Source of the DNA: Solirubrobacteraceae bacterium
GTDB lineage: Bacteria > Actinomycetota > Thermoleophilia > Solirubrobacterales > Solirubrobacteraceae
NCBI GenBank assembly: GCA_030690545.1
Contig: JAUYGN010000149.1
Span: 1 to 59,086, forward strand
Reading direction: 5' to 3'
Length of the DNA: 59,086 bases
Shown: one piece after another, positions 17,594 to 26,620 of the stretch
Position numbering within the stretch: position 1 is the first letter of the stretch
Layout: each line of letters begins with the position of its first letter
Made by a program: the position numbers and the translations under genes
The notes under the pieces: generated by a model
Seen by the model: only the letters and a program-made list of their open reading frames with translations
Database searches by the model: none
What the model was told of the DNA's origin: nothing

Positions 17594-18700
17594 ATGGCCT
17601 CGGACACCATCTCCTTCGCGCGCGGCGCGCCCTCGCTGGACATCGTCGACGTCGGCGGCCTGCGTGACGCCGCCACCCGCGCCTTCACGAACGACCCCGG
17701 CGGCACGACCGCCTACGGGACGAGCATCGGCTACGTGCCGCTGCGCCGCTGGATCGCCGAGCAGCACGGCGTCGACGAGGCGCAGGTGCTCGTCACGAAC
17801 GGCTCGATGCAGGCCGACGCGTTCCTCTTCGCGACCGAGGTCGAGGCCGGCCAGCCGGTCGTCGTCGAGAAGCCGACGTACGACCGCACGCTGCTGAACC
17901 TCCGCTCGCTCGGCGCCGACGTGCGAATGGTCTCGCTGCAGACCGACGGGATCGACACGGCGGAGCTGCGGGCGCTGCTGCGCAGCGGCGTCAGGCCCGC
18001 GCTCGCGCACGTCATCCCGAACTTCCAGAACCCGGCCGGCTACACGCTCTCGCTCGCCAAGCGCAACGAGCTGCTCGAGCTCGCCGCCGAGTACGGCTTC
18101 GCGATCTTCGAGGACGACCCGTACAAGCACATCCGCTTCAGCGGCGAGGACATCCCGACGATGCACTCGATGGACGAGCACGACAGCGTCGTCTACGCAT
18201 CCTCGTTCTCGAAGACCGTCTGCCCCGGGATCCGCGTCGGCTACCTCGTCGGGCCGGCCGCGCTGATCGCGAAGATCGCCAAGCTCGCGACGAACACGTA
18301 CATCTCGCCGAACATGGTCGCCCAGTCGATCGTCTACGAGTTCTGCGTCTCGGGCGCGATCGACGGCTCGATCCAGACCGTCAAGACGGCGCTCGCCGAG
18401 CGCGTCGCGACGCTCGACGCGGCACTCGAGCAGCACCTGCCCGAAGCGCGCTACACGCTCCCCGAGGGCGGCTACTTCATGTGGGTCGACCTGCCCGAGG
18501 GCACCGACGTCGCCGCGCTGTTCGACGCCGCGAGCGAGCGCGGCGTGCAGTTCGTCAAGGGCACGGACTTCCTGCTGGAGGGCGGCGAGAACACGCTGCG
18601 GATCGCGTACTCCGGCGTCACGAACGACCGCATCGACGAGGGCGTCAAGCGCCTCGCCGACGCGTACCGCTCGCTCGCCGGCAGCGCCGCCGCCGCGTAG
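17594..18700 (+). CDS. PLP-dependent class I/II aminotransferase (2-aminoadipate transaminase-like)
   Basis: A 368-residue fold-type I aminotransferase without the MocR DNA-binding domain. Landmarks: YGTSIGYVPLRRWIA, TNGSMQADAF (cofactor phosphate region), PNFQNPAGYT, the Asp in FEDDPYKHIRF that contacts PLP, and the Schiff-base Lys in SSFSKTVCPGIRVGY. The C-terminal Arg of RIAYSGV binds substrate carboxylate. The group includes aminoadipate and aromatic/branched-chain transaminases; substrate is uncertain. It lies 31 bases after the PIN toxin but is probably independent. Confidence 0.9.
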   Translation: MASDTISFARGAPSLDIVDVGGLRDAATRAFTNDPGGTTAYGTSIGYVPLRRWIAEQHGVDEAQVLVTNGSMQADAFLFATEVEAGQPVVVEKPTYDRTLLNLRSLGADVRMVSLQTDGIDTAELRALLRSGVRPALAHVIPNFQNPAGYTLSLAKRNELLELAAEYGFAIFEDDPYKHIRFSGEDIPTMHSMDEHDSVVYASSFSKTVCPGIRVGYLVGPAALIAKIAKLATNTYISPNMVAQSIVYEFCVSGAIDGSIQTVKTALAERVATLDAALEQHLPEARYTLPEGGYFMWVDLPEGTDVAALFDAASERGVQFVKGTDFLLEGGENTLRIAYSGVTNDRIDEGVKRLADAYRSLAGSAAAA

Positions 18701-18767
18701 ACGGCCGCGCCGGTTCGCGGCGATCGGACCAGGCCGACGGACTCCGTCTCGACGATGGCGCGGGTTG

Positions 18768-18802
18768 GGCGGATATCGCCCGAAACGCGCCACTCATCCG
18801 CC
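18768..18802. terminator. inverted repeat between convergent genes
   Basis: GGCGGAT (18768-18774) pairs with ATCCGCC (18796-18802), and an inner GGGCG/CGCCC pair overlaps the left arm. It sits between the aminotransferase stop and the end of the convergent TNT-type gene, so a bidirectional terminator is likely. The arms resemble the outer arm core of the dispersed palindromic repeat and may be a decayed copy. Confidence 0.4.
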
Positions 18803-18837
18803 AAGTCGCCGCTGGCCGGCGCCCTCCCGGCTGACGT

Positions 18838-19674
18838 CTACGTCTTCGCCTTGGCGGACGCGGCGGCGGCAGGCGGCCTGGGCGGCGTGAAGGGCACGCG
18901 CTGCACGTAGCCATTGGCGAGCAGGTAGCTGACGTTCACACGCTCGGTCACACCCGGAAACAGCGACCCGTTGAGGACGTACTGCAGGCCGAAGCCGGGC
19001 TGCCCGAGCGCGGGAGCGATCGGTCCCGCGTCGACGCTGAACGGCTTCAGCACGCGATAGCGGTAGTAGTTGCAGGGCTGGCCGCCGGGGAACGGGTTGA
19101 GGCTCTCCGGCGGGATGCCGCGCGCGCCGTAGGGCGTGCCCTGCGGCGACAGGTAGGTCCCGCCCTCGCTGCCGAAGCGATCGATCAGCTGACCCTCGAT
19201 CAGCGTCATCTGGCCGAGGACGGGCGTGCCCAGCGGCGTCAGCTGATAGCCGCCCTGCGGCGGGTAGCGCCAGCTCTTCGCGGCGGTGTCGTAGAACAGC
19301 CGCAGGTAGCCGCGCGGGGAGAACCCGGCAAGCCGCTTCCAGCCGCGCAGCAGCGCGGCGACGGGGCCCGCGTTCGGGAGCCGCTTCGGGCCGAATCGGG
19401 AGTCGTTGAGGAAGGTGGCCGTCGAGCACATCGTGCGCCGCTTGGGCGCGGCAGCCGGCTTCGCCTTCGACGTGCTCGACGACGCACCGAGCGCTGTGAG
19501 CGGCGTCGCAGCTCCCGGCGCCGCCGCGGCGCCCGTCGCGATGCCCCATGCGGGCAGCAGCCCGGCGCTGATCGCGAGCACGAGCGTGAGGCGCGCGACC
19601 CGCCGCGCCAGCGTCCCCCGCGATCGTCCGCTCCGACCGCTCCCACCGGTATCGCTCACACGCTTCGTCTCCAT
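18838..19674 (-). CDS. secreted TNT-domain (NAD+ glycohydrolase-like) protein
   Basis: A 278-residue exported protein. After a basic N-terminus a long hydrophobic signal (about residues 24-52) ends in AAAAPGA. Residues 115-262 match the tuberculosis necrotizing toxin fold: RYPPQGGY, a start of the core at IDRFGSEGGTYLSP (164-177), the PYGARGIPPESLN turn, YRVLKPFSVDAGPIAP, and QPGFGLQY with Gln231, the position of a catalytic Gln in CpnT of M. tuberculosis. The CpnT catalytic His is not obvious here (YYRYRV), so activity is uncertain. GGGAGG upstream supports the ATG at 19674. No immunity gene is adjacent. A 217-base gap upstream holds the likely promoter. Confidence 0.85.
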   Translation of the reverse strand: METKRVSDTGGSGRSGRSRGTLARRVARLTLVLAISAGLLPAWGIATGAAAAPGAATPLTALGASSSTSKAKPAAAPKRRTMCSTATFLNDSRFGPKRLPNAGPVAALLRGWKRLAGFSPRGYLRLFYDTAAKSWRYPPQGGYQLTPLGTPVLGQMTLIEGQLIDRFGSEGGTYLSPQGTPYGARGIPPESLNPFPGGQPCNYYRYRVLKPFSVDAGPIAPALGQPGFGLQYVLNGSLFPGVTERVNVSYLLANGYVQRVPFTPPRPPAAAASAKAKT

Positions 19675-19870
19675 CACGCACCTCCCGCCGGACCGGCCCA
19701 CCGCCGATCGTTGCGAGCGGAGTACCAGAAGTCCGCGGGCCGTCGTTCACCATGCGTCGGCTTTGCAACGTTTCACCGCGCTCGACTTGCGCAGTTGCAT
19801 TTGTCACGCGCGAGCGTCCACGTCGCGACATGGCGCGCGTCCCGCCGTGAGGACACTCGCTGCCGTCAGC

Positions 19871-19893
19871 AGGACCAGCGGCGCAGCGGTCCT
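19871..19893 (-). terminator. hairpin at the end of the radical SAM gene
   Basis: AGGACC (19871-19876) pairs with GGTCCT (19888-19893), and the pairing extends partly into the AGC/GC-rich loop. It overlaps the radical SAM stop codon and could terminate that transcript before the TNT-type gene. There is no T-run. Confidence 0.35.
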
Positions 19894-21577
19894 ACTCGTT
19901 GCGCATGCCGTCGGGCGAGATGACCTGCACGCCGACCTTCACCTCAGGCGCGCGCTTCGTGCGCGACGGGCGCGCGGGACGGCGCGTGAGGTGCTTGCGC
20001 CAGAGGCCGACGAGGCCGACCTTCCAGGCGTAGTAGCCCGCCTTGCCGGGCGTGATCGAGAAGTCCATCACGCGCAGGTGCGCCAGGACCCGCTTCGACA
20101 GGTACATCGTGCGCAGGATCAGGCCGAGGCGCGGGTAGAGCTTCTGCGGCTCGCTGGACGCGCGGACGTGGCCCATCAGCCGGTTCCACAGCCACGGCGG
20201 CGGGCGCCACATCGCGATCAGGTAGAGCATCAGGTTCGCGGCCCGCGGCGGGATCGCGAGATAGCTCTCGTCGATGTCGTCGAGATCGACCCCGCGCTCC
20301 TCCATCGCCGCCGCCAGGCCCGTGTTCGGGATCACCTTCAGCGAGTAGATGAACAGCGTGTACGGCCGGTCCATCAGGTACAGCAGCTGCAGCGTCGACT
20401 TGACGTCGTCCCGCGTCTCGATCGGGTTGTCCATGATGATGTCGTAGGCCGACGGGATGTGGTACTTCGGCGCGAACGACGCGATCACCTTGCCGGCGTT
20501 GAGGATCTTCTCCGGGGGCGTCGGGCGCTTGTAGAAGTCGAGCATGTTCTTCGAGCCCGACTGGATCCCCATCCGGATGCGGTTCATGCCGGCCCACGAG
20601 AGCAGCTCGAACTTGTCCTGGCGCACGTAGTTGGGGATCACGCCGTAGACGGCGAACGGCAGCTGGTCGAGCTCGTCGTGCCACAGCTCGGCGAACTCCT
20701 CGAGCTGGCCGTACGGGATCGCCATGAACGAGTCGTCGTGGAAGCTGACCTGGCTGAGGTGCGGGAAGCGGGCGCGCGCATCCTTGACCTGGTCGACCAT
20801 GTAGCGCGCGCTCGGGTGGCGGATGCGCTTGTACTTCTTGTCGTTGGCGATGAACTTCGTGTTGCCGCAGTAGCTGCAGTGAAACGGGCAGCCGATCGAC
20901 CACAGCGTCGTGTAGCCGAGGCCGTCGTTGAGCAGGTAGTCCTCGAAGCCCATCTTCACGAAGCCCTGGTCGGGGAGATAGATCCGCTCCGTCTCGGCGC
21001 CGTACTGCGGAAACGGCAGCGCCTCCATCTCGGTGGGCGACATCAGCGGCAGGAAGTGGTTCTTGATCAGCTGGTCGCCGTTGCCGTTGCTCGAGCCGTA
21101 TCCATTGGGCTTGAACCAGAAGTTCTTCGTGTTCGTGTAGTCGCGGTCTTCCTTGAAGGCGGCGAGGAACTCCTCGAAGGCGAACTCGCCCTCGCCGGTG
21201 CAGATCGCGTTGACGTCGGCGAGGATCGCGTCCTCGGGCTGGATGATCGGGTGGATGCCGCCCCAGATCATGTAGACCGACGGGTTGATCTCGCGGATCC
21301 GCTTGATGACGCGGCGCGTCAGCTCGGCGTAGCCGGTCATCGACGAGAAGCCGATCAGGTCCGAGTCGGCCAGCCCCTGCGCCATCTCGTCGATCTGCTC
21401 GTCGCCGACCTCCGCCTTGTCGCCCATCCCGCGCACGGCGGTCCTGACGCTGCGATAGCGCTCGGTCGAGATGTAGAAGGACTCCGTTCCCGGCTGCAGC
21501 TGGGCGACGTAGGCCGCCATCTTGCGAAAGCCGCAAGAGGTGATCCCGTCCTCCAGGCAGACCATCCGTGTGCGCAT
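19892..21577 (-). CDS. B12-binding-type radical SAM protein
   Basis: A 561-residue radical SAM enzyme. The N-terminal 140 residues form a cobalamin-binding-like Rossmann domain (LIGFSSMTGY, MIWGGIHPI), but the DxHxxG base-off histidine motif is missing. The [4Fe-4S] cluster cysteines are C230, C234, C237 (GCPFHCSYCGN). TIM-barrel motifs follow (GIQSGSKNMLDFYKR). The C-terminal 130 residues are helical and basic. Members of this class do methylations, cyclisations or lipid and tetrapyrrole chemistry; no product can be assigned. It follows the DtxR-family regulator by 49 bases in the same direction, so iron-responsive expression is plausible. Confidence 0.85.
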   Translation of the reverse strand: MRTRMVCLEDGITSCGFRKMAAYVAQLQPGTESFYISTERYRSVRTAVRGMGDKAEVGDEQIDEMAQGLADSDLIGFSSMTGYAELTRRVIKRIREINPSVYMIWGGIHPIIQPEDAILADVNAICTGEGEFAFEEFLAAFKEDRDYTNTKNFWFKPNGYGSSNGNGDQLIKNHFLPLMSPTEMEALPFPQYGAETERIYLPDQGFVKMGFEDYLLNDGLGYTTLWSIGCPFHCSYCGNTKFIANDKKYKRIRHPSARYMVDQVKDARARFPHLSQVSFHDDSFMAIPYGQLEEFAELWHDELDQLPFAVYGVIPNYVRQDKFELLSWAGMNRIRMGIQSGSKNMLDFYKRPTPPEKILNAGKVIASFAPKYHIPSAYDIIMDNPIETRDDVKSTLQLLYLMDRPYTLFIYSLKVIPNTGLAAAMEERGVDLDDIDESYLAIPPRAANLMLYLIAMWRPPPWLWNRLMGHVRASSEPQKLYPRLGLILRTMYLSKRVLAHLRVMDFSITPGKAGYYAWKVGLVGLWRKHLTRRPARPSRTKRAPEVKVGVQVISPDGMRNE

Positions 21578-21626
21578 GTTGGCCTCGTTCTCGCCGTGCT
21601 GTAGGGCTGTCAGCGTACAGCCTGCG

Positions 21627-22343
21627 CTAGCGCCCGTAGCGCTCGCGCGCCAGGACGAGCTGCTCGGGCAGCGCGATCCGCGACGGCGGCGAGGGGTCGG
21701 CGAGCACCGAGACGGTCTCGGCGACCGAGAACGTGATCGTGCGCGTGTCCCCGTCCTCACCGGTGACCGTGACCTCGTCGTCTGAGGTCGCGGTCAGCGT
21801 GCCCTTCAGGCCGGGCTCGATGCCCGCGTCCTTGAGGTAGTGCAGCAGGTCCTCGGCCTCGTTCTCGAAGCGCAGGATCGTGACCGCGGCACCTTCCGCC
21901 ACGTCGGCGAGCGGCACGCCGTCGATCCGTGAGCCGGCGACGATCGGGTGCCCGTGCGGACAGGTCTTCGCGTCACCGATCGCGGCCAGCATGCGCTCTT
22001 CGAGCACCGGGCTCATCGCGTGCTCGAGGCGCTCGGCCTCCTCGTGGACCTCGTCCCAGGGAATGCCGAGCACGTCGGTCAGGAAGCGCTCGATCAGCCG
22101 GTGGCGGCGAACGACGCCCTCGGCATGGACGAGGCCGTTGGCCGTGAAGCTGATCTGCTTGTCCTTCGCGCGCGTGATGTAGCCGTCGCGCTCCAGGCGC
22201 CCGATCATCTCGTGGACCGTCGGCGCGGAGAGCTGCATCGCGCGAGCGACGTTGGCGCCCGTCATCGGCAGCTTGGCCTCCTGCAGCCAGAACAGCGTCT
22301 GCAGGTACTCCTCTTCGGCGACGGTTGCTTGCTCGGTTGCCAT
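21627..22343 (-). CDS. DtxR/IdeR/MntR-family metal-dependent repressor
   Basis: A 238-residue regulator. The winged helix (residues 5-65, with LSAPTVHEMIGRLERDGYI) is followed by the dimerisation and metal domain (HRLIERFLTDVLGIPWDEVHEEAERLEHAMS, CPHGHPI) and a C-terminal FeoA/SH3-like domain. With Fe2+ or Mn2+ it should bind TTAGG-type palindromes and repress uptake genes. The boxes in the siderophore locus at 50.8 and 51.7 kb fit such a protein. The frame is open upstream, but MATEQATVAEEEYLQTLF is the normal family start. It is divergent from the SDR gene. Confidence 0.93.
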   Translation of the reverse strand: MATEQATVAEEEYLQTLFWLQEAKLPMTGANVARAMQLSAPTVHEMIGRLERDGYITRAKDKQISFTANGLVHAEGVVRRHRLIERFLTDVLGIPWDEVHEEAERLEHAMSPVLEERMLAAIGDAKTCPHGHPIVAGSRIDGVPLADVAEGAAVTILRFENEAEDLLHYLKDAGIEPGLKGTLTATSDDEVTVTGEDGDTRTITFSVAETVSVLADPSPPSRIALPEQLVLARERYGR

Positions 22344-22410
22344 CGGCCCGACGATCCTACCGGCCGGGCGCCCGTCCGCGTGAAGCTTGCGCGACATAGA
22401 GTCGCAACCC

Positions 22411-23205
22411 GTGCACATTCGTTCTGACACGCGGGCGCTCGTGACCGGCGCTTCACGCGGCATCGGACGCGCGCTGGCGCACGCACTCGCCGCGCGCGGG
22501 GCGACCGTCGGGCTGGCGGCGCGCTCGACGAGCGAGCTCGCGACGCTCGCCGCGGAGCTGCCGGGCGCCCACCACGTCCTGACCTGCGACGTCGCCCTGC
22601 CGGTCTCGATCGGCTCGGCGATCGAGGAGTTCGTCGACGCCGCCGGCAGCGTCGACCTGCTCGTCGCCAACGCGGGCATCGCGCACTACGAGCCGGTCGC
22701 CGAGCAGAGCCTGGAGAAGATCGAGGCGATGACGCAGGTCAACTGGCTGGGCACCGTGTACACGGTCAAGGCCGCGCTGCCGGCGATGCTCGAGCGCGGA
22801 TCGGGTCACATCGTCGTGATGTCGTCGGGCGCGGGGCTGCGCCCGTTCCCCGGCGCCGCAGCCTACAGCGCGACGAAGGCCGCGCAGCGGATGTTCGCCG
22901 AGGCGCTGCGCCACGAGCTGCACGGCAGCGGCGTCTCCGTGACGACCGTCTATCCCGGCGAGATCCGGACGTCGCTGCACGACCACGAGCGCTCGCGGAT
23001 GCCCGAGTGGTACCGCGGCGGGCCCAACGCGGCAACCGCAGAGGCGCTGGCCGAGCGCATCCTGAAGGCGATCGAGCACGACGCCCGCCACCTGCACTAC
23101 CGCCCCGCCGTGAAGGGCATGGGAATCCTCCACGGCCTCTCGCCGGGCGCTGCCGATCGCGTGCTGCGCCGGCTGCGCGGCAGGACCGCCGCGCCGCGCA
23201 AGTAG
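22411..23205 (+). CDS. short-chain dehydrogenase/reductase
   Basis: A 264-residue classical SDR. It has the cofactor loop TGASRGIG, the NAG motif (VANAGIAHY), the catalytic Ser in VVMSSGAG, and YSATK with catalytic Tyr and Lys. GLAARS after the second strand suggests NADP preference. The C-terminal extension (YRPAVKGMG) is common in acyl or steroid-type SDRs. The GTG at 22411 gives the family start; a TTG eight codons earlier is an alternative. It is divergent from the metal regulator, with only 67 bases between. Confidence 0.88.
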   Translation: MHIRSDTRALVTGASRGIGRALAHALAARGATVGLAARSTSELATLAAELPGAHHVLTCDVALPVSIGSAIEEFVDAAGSVDLLVANAGIAHYEPVAEQSLEKIEAMTQVNWLGTVYTVKAALPAMLERGSGHIVVMSSGAGLRPFPGAAAYSATKAAQRMFAEALRHELHGSGVSVTTVYPGEIRTSLHDHERSRMPEWYRGGPNAATAEALAERILKAIEHDARHLHYRPAVKGMGILHGLSPGAADRVLRRLRGRTAAPRK

Positions 23206-23365
23206 CGTCGTTCGACGGGCGTTCGCTCGTCTCCCCCACCAGATCGAGAGGACGCGCCCAGCTCGGAAGCGGGTCGCGTTATGCATGTGGTGGGTGCTCA
23301 AGTCGCCCAGCCCTCCCGCCGACCGCGCTCACGGCGCCGACCGCGCCTCGGGTAGATTCGCCCAC

Positions 23366-24286
23366 GTGACGCTTCCGATCGAGCCGCCGCTGCTGCCGCA
23401 GCTCGCGCGACCGCGGGCGAGCCTGCCGGACGGCGACGGCTGGGCGTATGAGCCCAAGTGGGACGGCTTTCGCGCGATCGTCTTCGTCGACGGCGACGAG
23501 ACGTACGTCCAGTCGCGCAACGGCAAGCCGCTGTCGCGCTACTTCCCCGAGCTGACGTTCCCGCGGGGGCGCTACGTCGTCGACGGCGAGATCGTCGCGG
23601 CGACGTTCGGCACGCTCGGCCAGCGCATCCACCCGGCGGCCTCGCGGATCGAGCGCCTGGCCCAGGAGACGCCGGCGCGCTTCGTCGCGTTCGACCTGCT
23701 CGCGCTCGACGACGACGTGCTGATGGCGCGCGGCTACGAGGAGCGCCGCGCAGCGCTGGAGGGCATCGAGGGCCTCGAGCGGACTCCCGTCGAGCGGACC
23801 ACCGCCGGCGCGCAGCGCTGGCTGCACGAGGAAGAGGGCGTGATCGCCAAGGAGCTCGCCGCGCCCTACCTGCCCGGCGAGCGCAAGGGGATGGTGAAGA
23901 TCAAGCGCCTGCGGACGATCGACGCCGTCGTGATGGGCTGGCGGCCGGGCAAGAAGGAGGGCACGGTCGGCGCGATCATCCTCGGCCTCTACGACGACGC
24001 CGGGCGGCTACGCGAGATCGGCCACTCGAGCGGCTTCACGGCGAAGCGCAAGCAGGAGCTCGTCGCCGAGCTCGCGCCGTACGAGACGGGCGAGCGCGGC
24101 AGCGGCGAGCCGTCGCGCTGGGCCTCCGAGCGCGACCTCGAGTGGGTCGCGCTGCGGCCCGATCTCGTTGTCGAGGTGACCTATGACCACGTCTCCGACG
24201 GGCGCATCCGGCACGGGACGAAGGTCCTGCGCTGGCGTGACGACAAGCCCCCGGCGGACTGCCGCATCGAGCAGCTGGAGCTGTGA
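23366..24286 (+). CDS. ligC: ATP-dependent DNA ligase, LigC-like
   Basis: A 306-residue ligase. The adenylation motif is EPKWDGFRA, with Lys31 as nucleophile. Motif III is ryVVDGEIV, motif IV EEGVIAKEL and motif V MVKIKR, followed by an OB-fold domain ending with EVTYDHVSDGRIRHGTK and LRWRDDKP. This is the compact ligase used with Ku and LigD-type polymerase in bacterial end-joining or in repair. I start at GTG 23366 (VTLPIEPPLLPQLARP), the family N-terminus, and not further upstream. It converges on the methyltransferase and polymerase genes, so the NHEJ genes are on opposite strands. Confidence 0.9.
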   Translation: MTLPIEPPLLPQLARPRASLPDGDGWAYEPKWDGFRAIVFVDGDETYVQSRNGKPLSRYFPELTFPRGRYVVDGEIVAATFGTLGQRIHPAASRIERLAQETPARFVAFDLLALDDDVLMARGYEERRAALEGIEGLERTPVERTTAGAQRWLHEEEGVIAKELAAPYLPGERKGMVKIKRLRTIDAVVMGWRPGKKEGTVGAIILGLYDDAGRLREIGHSSGFTAKRKQELVAELAPYETGERGSGEPSRWASERDLEWVALRPDLVVEVTYDHVSDGRIRHGTKVLRWRDDKPPADCRIEQLEL

Positions 24287-24485
24287 GCGGGCCGGCGCGC
24301 GGCGCGACGAGCAGCCGCCGGCCTGCCATATCTGTCGACGATTCGCAAAGCCTGGGGGGGCTCCCTAGTGCGCCCGCGCCGCGGACGGAGGACGATGTCT
24401 GCTCGCCTCGGGGGCATCGCTTCCAAAGATTGGTGGTGCGCAGGCGGGTTCGGGGTGGTTCGATGGGCCGTCGTAGCTGACCTCA

Positions 24486-25445
24486 TCACCGGCGCTGCTG
24501 CGCGTCGGTGGTGAGGTCCTGCGGACGCTGCCGCCGCGCGCTGACGAGCGCGACCCCATGGTGCTCGCGCGACGGCGCGCCGAGCTGCCAGGTGAGCCGG
24601 TCGACGCGCCCGCAGCGCAGCGACGTCAGCACCTCCCAGCCGCGCAGCAGCTCGCTCAGCCCGGTCTCGTCGTAGACGCGCTGGAAGTCGTCGACGGCGG
24701 CCTCGCCGAACGGGACCGTCAGCACGAGCAGTCCGCCGGGCGCGACGAGCTCGCGCAGCCGTGCCAGCGCCGCGAGGTCCAGGCGCTCGTCGACGGCATC
24801 GAGGCCGTAGTGCTCGAGGCCGAAGTGCTCGACGGCGGACAGCACGACGGCCGCGTCGAACGGTCGGTCGGCGCCGGGCAGCTCGTCCAGCCGGCAGGCG
24901 GCGTGGGTGAGGTTCGGGTGCGCGAGGGGGTGCGCGCGCGGATCGACGATCGTGACGCGGTGGCCGAGCGCGGCAAGCGACAGGCCGACGGTGCTCTCGC
25001 TGCCCCCGACGTCGAGGATGCGCGCGCCGGTCGGCAGGCCGGCGAGCGCGCCGAAGACGAACGGCTGCTCGACGATCCGCTCGTTGACGAGCAGCGGCCG
25101 CACGCCGCCCGCCTCGTGGAAGACGGGGACCGGCGGGTTGAACCACATGCCTGCCTGCGAGGCGTAGCCGTCCGGGCCGGTCGCCCAGTTGAGGTAGGCC
25201 GCGCGCGGCGCGTCGAGCTGCTCCAGCGCACCACCCGGCTCGGGGACCTCGCGCCAGCCGAGGCCGGCGAGCATGTCGCGGCCGAGGCGATCGAGATCGT
25301 CGAGGCGGTCGTGGACGGTCGGGCGTGCCTGGTCCTCGCTGCCCAGGCGCGCGCCGATCTCGTGGACGGTCATCCGCACGCGCGGGTCGAGCGCACGGCG
25401 CAGCGGCCAGCCGAGCAGCCGCTTGACGCGGTCGGCGCCGCTCAC
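24486..25445 (-). CDS. class I SAM-dependent methyltransferase
   Basis: A 319-residue protein. The SAM site is motif I ILDVGGSESTVGL, followed by the acidic VTIVDPR and motif IV FDAAVVLSAVEHFG; a later GGLLVLTVPFGE is motif VI. The first 100 residues are a charged, helical N-terminal domain. Its GTG overlaps the stop of the LigD-type polymerase gene (GTGA), so the two are translationally coupled, which is unusual for this pair. The 199 bases between its stop and the ligase stop contain a poly-G run and no gene I can support. Confidence 0.82.
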   Translation of the reverse strand: MSGADRVKRLLGWPLRRALDPRVRMTVHEIGARLGSEDQARPTVHDRLDDLDRLGRDMLAGLGWREVPEPGGALEQLDAPRAAYLNWATGPDGYASQAGMWFNPPVPVFHEAGGVRPLLVNERIVEQPFVFGALAGLPTGARILDVGGSESTVGLSLAALGHRVTIVDPRAHPLAHPNLTHAACRLDELPGADRPFDAAVVLSAVEHFGLEHYGLDAVDERLDLAALARLRELVAPGGLLVLTVPFGEAAVDDFQRVYDETGLSELLRGWEVLTSLRCGRVDRLTWQLGAPSREHHGVALVSARRQRPQDLTTDAQQRR

Positions 25446-26473
25446 GACTCGGGCTCGGTCTTCGCCTTCGCCTTCGATGGCTGCACGCGCTTGGGCTCGC
25501 CGGCCTGCTTGGCGAAGTGCGGCGGCCAGGGCGCGTCGCCGAGCCCGCCCTCCTCGTCGCGCCGCGCGAGGTCGAGCAGGCCGTCGAGCCGGCCGGCGTG
25601 GTCGTCCATGTCGGCCGCCGGGTCGCCGTGGCGCTCGATCCGCTCCGGGACCGTGTCGATCCGCAGGTCCTCGGCCTCGACGTCGGCGACCTCGTCCCAG
25701 CGCAGCGGAGCGGAGACGCGCGCGTCGGGCACCGGGCGCACGGAGTAGGCGCTCGCCACGGTGCGGTCGCGCGCGTTCTGGTTGTAGTCCAGGAAGACGC
25801 CGACGCGCTCCTCCTTCCACCACTTGCTGGTCGCCACGCCGGGCATCCGGCGCTCGATCTCACGCGCGAGCGCGAGCGCCGCGCGGCGCACCTCGGTGAA
25901 CGTCCACTCGGGCTCGATGCGGACGTTGACATGGATGCCGCGCGAGCCCGACGTCTTCGGAAAGCCGGTCAGCCGCATCTCGGTCAGCAGCTCGTGCACG
26001 GCGCGCGCGACCTGCCGGATGTCGTCCCACGGCACGCCCGGGGTCGGGTCGAGGTCGATCCGCAGCTCGTCGGGATGGTCGAGGTCGGCGCGCCGCACCG
26101 GCCACGGGTTCCAGTCGATGTTCGACAGGTTGACCGCCCACAGCAGGTGAGCGGCGTCGTTGGGAACGAGCTCGGTCGCGCTGCGTCCGGAGGGAAACGA
26201 GACGGTCGCCGTCTGCAGCCACTCGGGCCGCTTCTCGGGCACCCGCTTCTGGAAGAAGAAGTCGCCGGTGATCCCGTCGCGCCAGCGCTTCAGCGTCGTC
26301 GGTCGCTCGCGCAGATGGTTGACGGTCGCGTCGGCGACCCGCAGGTAGTACTCGGCGAGGTCGAGCTTCGTGAACGGACCGCGCCCTTCATGGCGCGGGA
26401 AGTAGACCTTGCTCGGCGAGGAGAGCCGGATCTCGCGCCCGGCGGCCTCGAGCGTCGTGTACTCCCTGGCCAT
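25442..26473 (-). CDS. LigD-type primase-polymerase (NHEJ)
   Basis: A 343-residue archaeo-eukaryotic primase-type polymerase, as in the PolDom of LigD. It opens with SPSKVYFP and carries the catalytic DLDPTPG (two metal-binding Asp), the SGSRGIHV loop with the nucleotide-binding His, and SAYSVRPVPDARVSAPLRWDEV near the end, all family signatures. It fills gaps and adds ribonucleotides at double-strand breaks. The ligase and nuclease domains of full LigD are absent, and the ligase is encoded separately at 23.4 kb. No Ku gene is in the window. The tail is Lys-rich (SKAKAKTEPES). Confidence 0.92.
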   Translation of the reverse strand: MAREYTTLEAAGREIRLSSPSKVYFPRHEGRGPFTKLDLAEYYLRVADATVNHLRERPTTLKRWRDGITGDFFFQKRVPEKRPEWLQTATVSFPSGRSATELVPNDAAHLLWAVNLSNIDWNPWPVRRADLDHPDELRIDLDPTPGVPWDDIRQVARAVHELLTEMRLTGFPKTSGSRGIHVNVRIEPEWTFTEVRRAALALAREIERRMPGVATSKWWKEERVGVFLDYNQNARDRTVASAYSVRPVPDARVSAPLRWDEVADVEAEDLRIDTVPERIERHGDPAADMDDHAGRLDGLLDLARRDEEGGLGDAPWPPHFAKQAGEPKRVQPSKAKAKTEPES

Positions 26474-26534
26474 GCGGACAGGATGCCAGCGCGCGGGTCG
26501 TGCAGCGGGCGATCGGTTGCGGATCGGGCACAAC

Positions 26535-26591
26535 GCCGGGGGTGTGGCGGATGAGCCTCGCCCGGCGAGGGTGATACGCCACACCCCCGGC
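26535..26591 (+). repeat. dispersed palindromic repeat, copy 2
   Basis: A 57-base palindrome. Outer arms GCCGGGGGTGTGGCGGAT and ATACGCCACACCCCCGGC carry one mismatch, and the inner CCTCG/CGAGG pair is the same as in the copy at 2351-2397. It sits between the divergent polymerase and glycerate-kinase-like genes, 29 bases before the latter, so it cannot simply be a terminator between convergent genes. Confidence 0.75.
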
Positions 26592-26620
26592 GCAGCGCCG
26601 TCCTGTAGTCCTACAGGACG

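Noticed and set aside
24283..24480. A 65-codon frame after the DNA ligase
   Set aside because: No recognisable sequence, overlaps the ligase end, Arg/Ser-rich, and lies in a convergent gap with a poly-G run.
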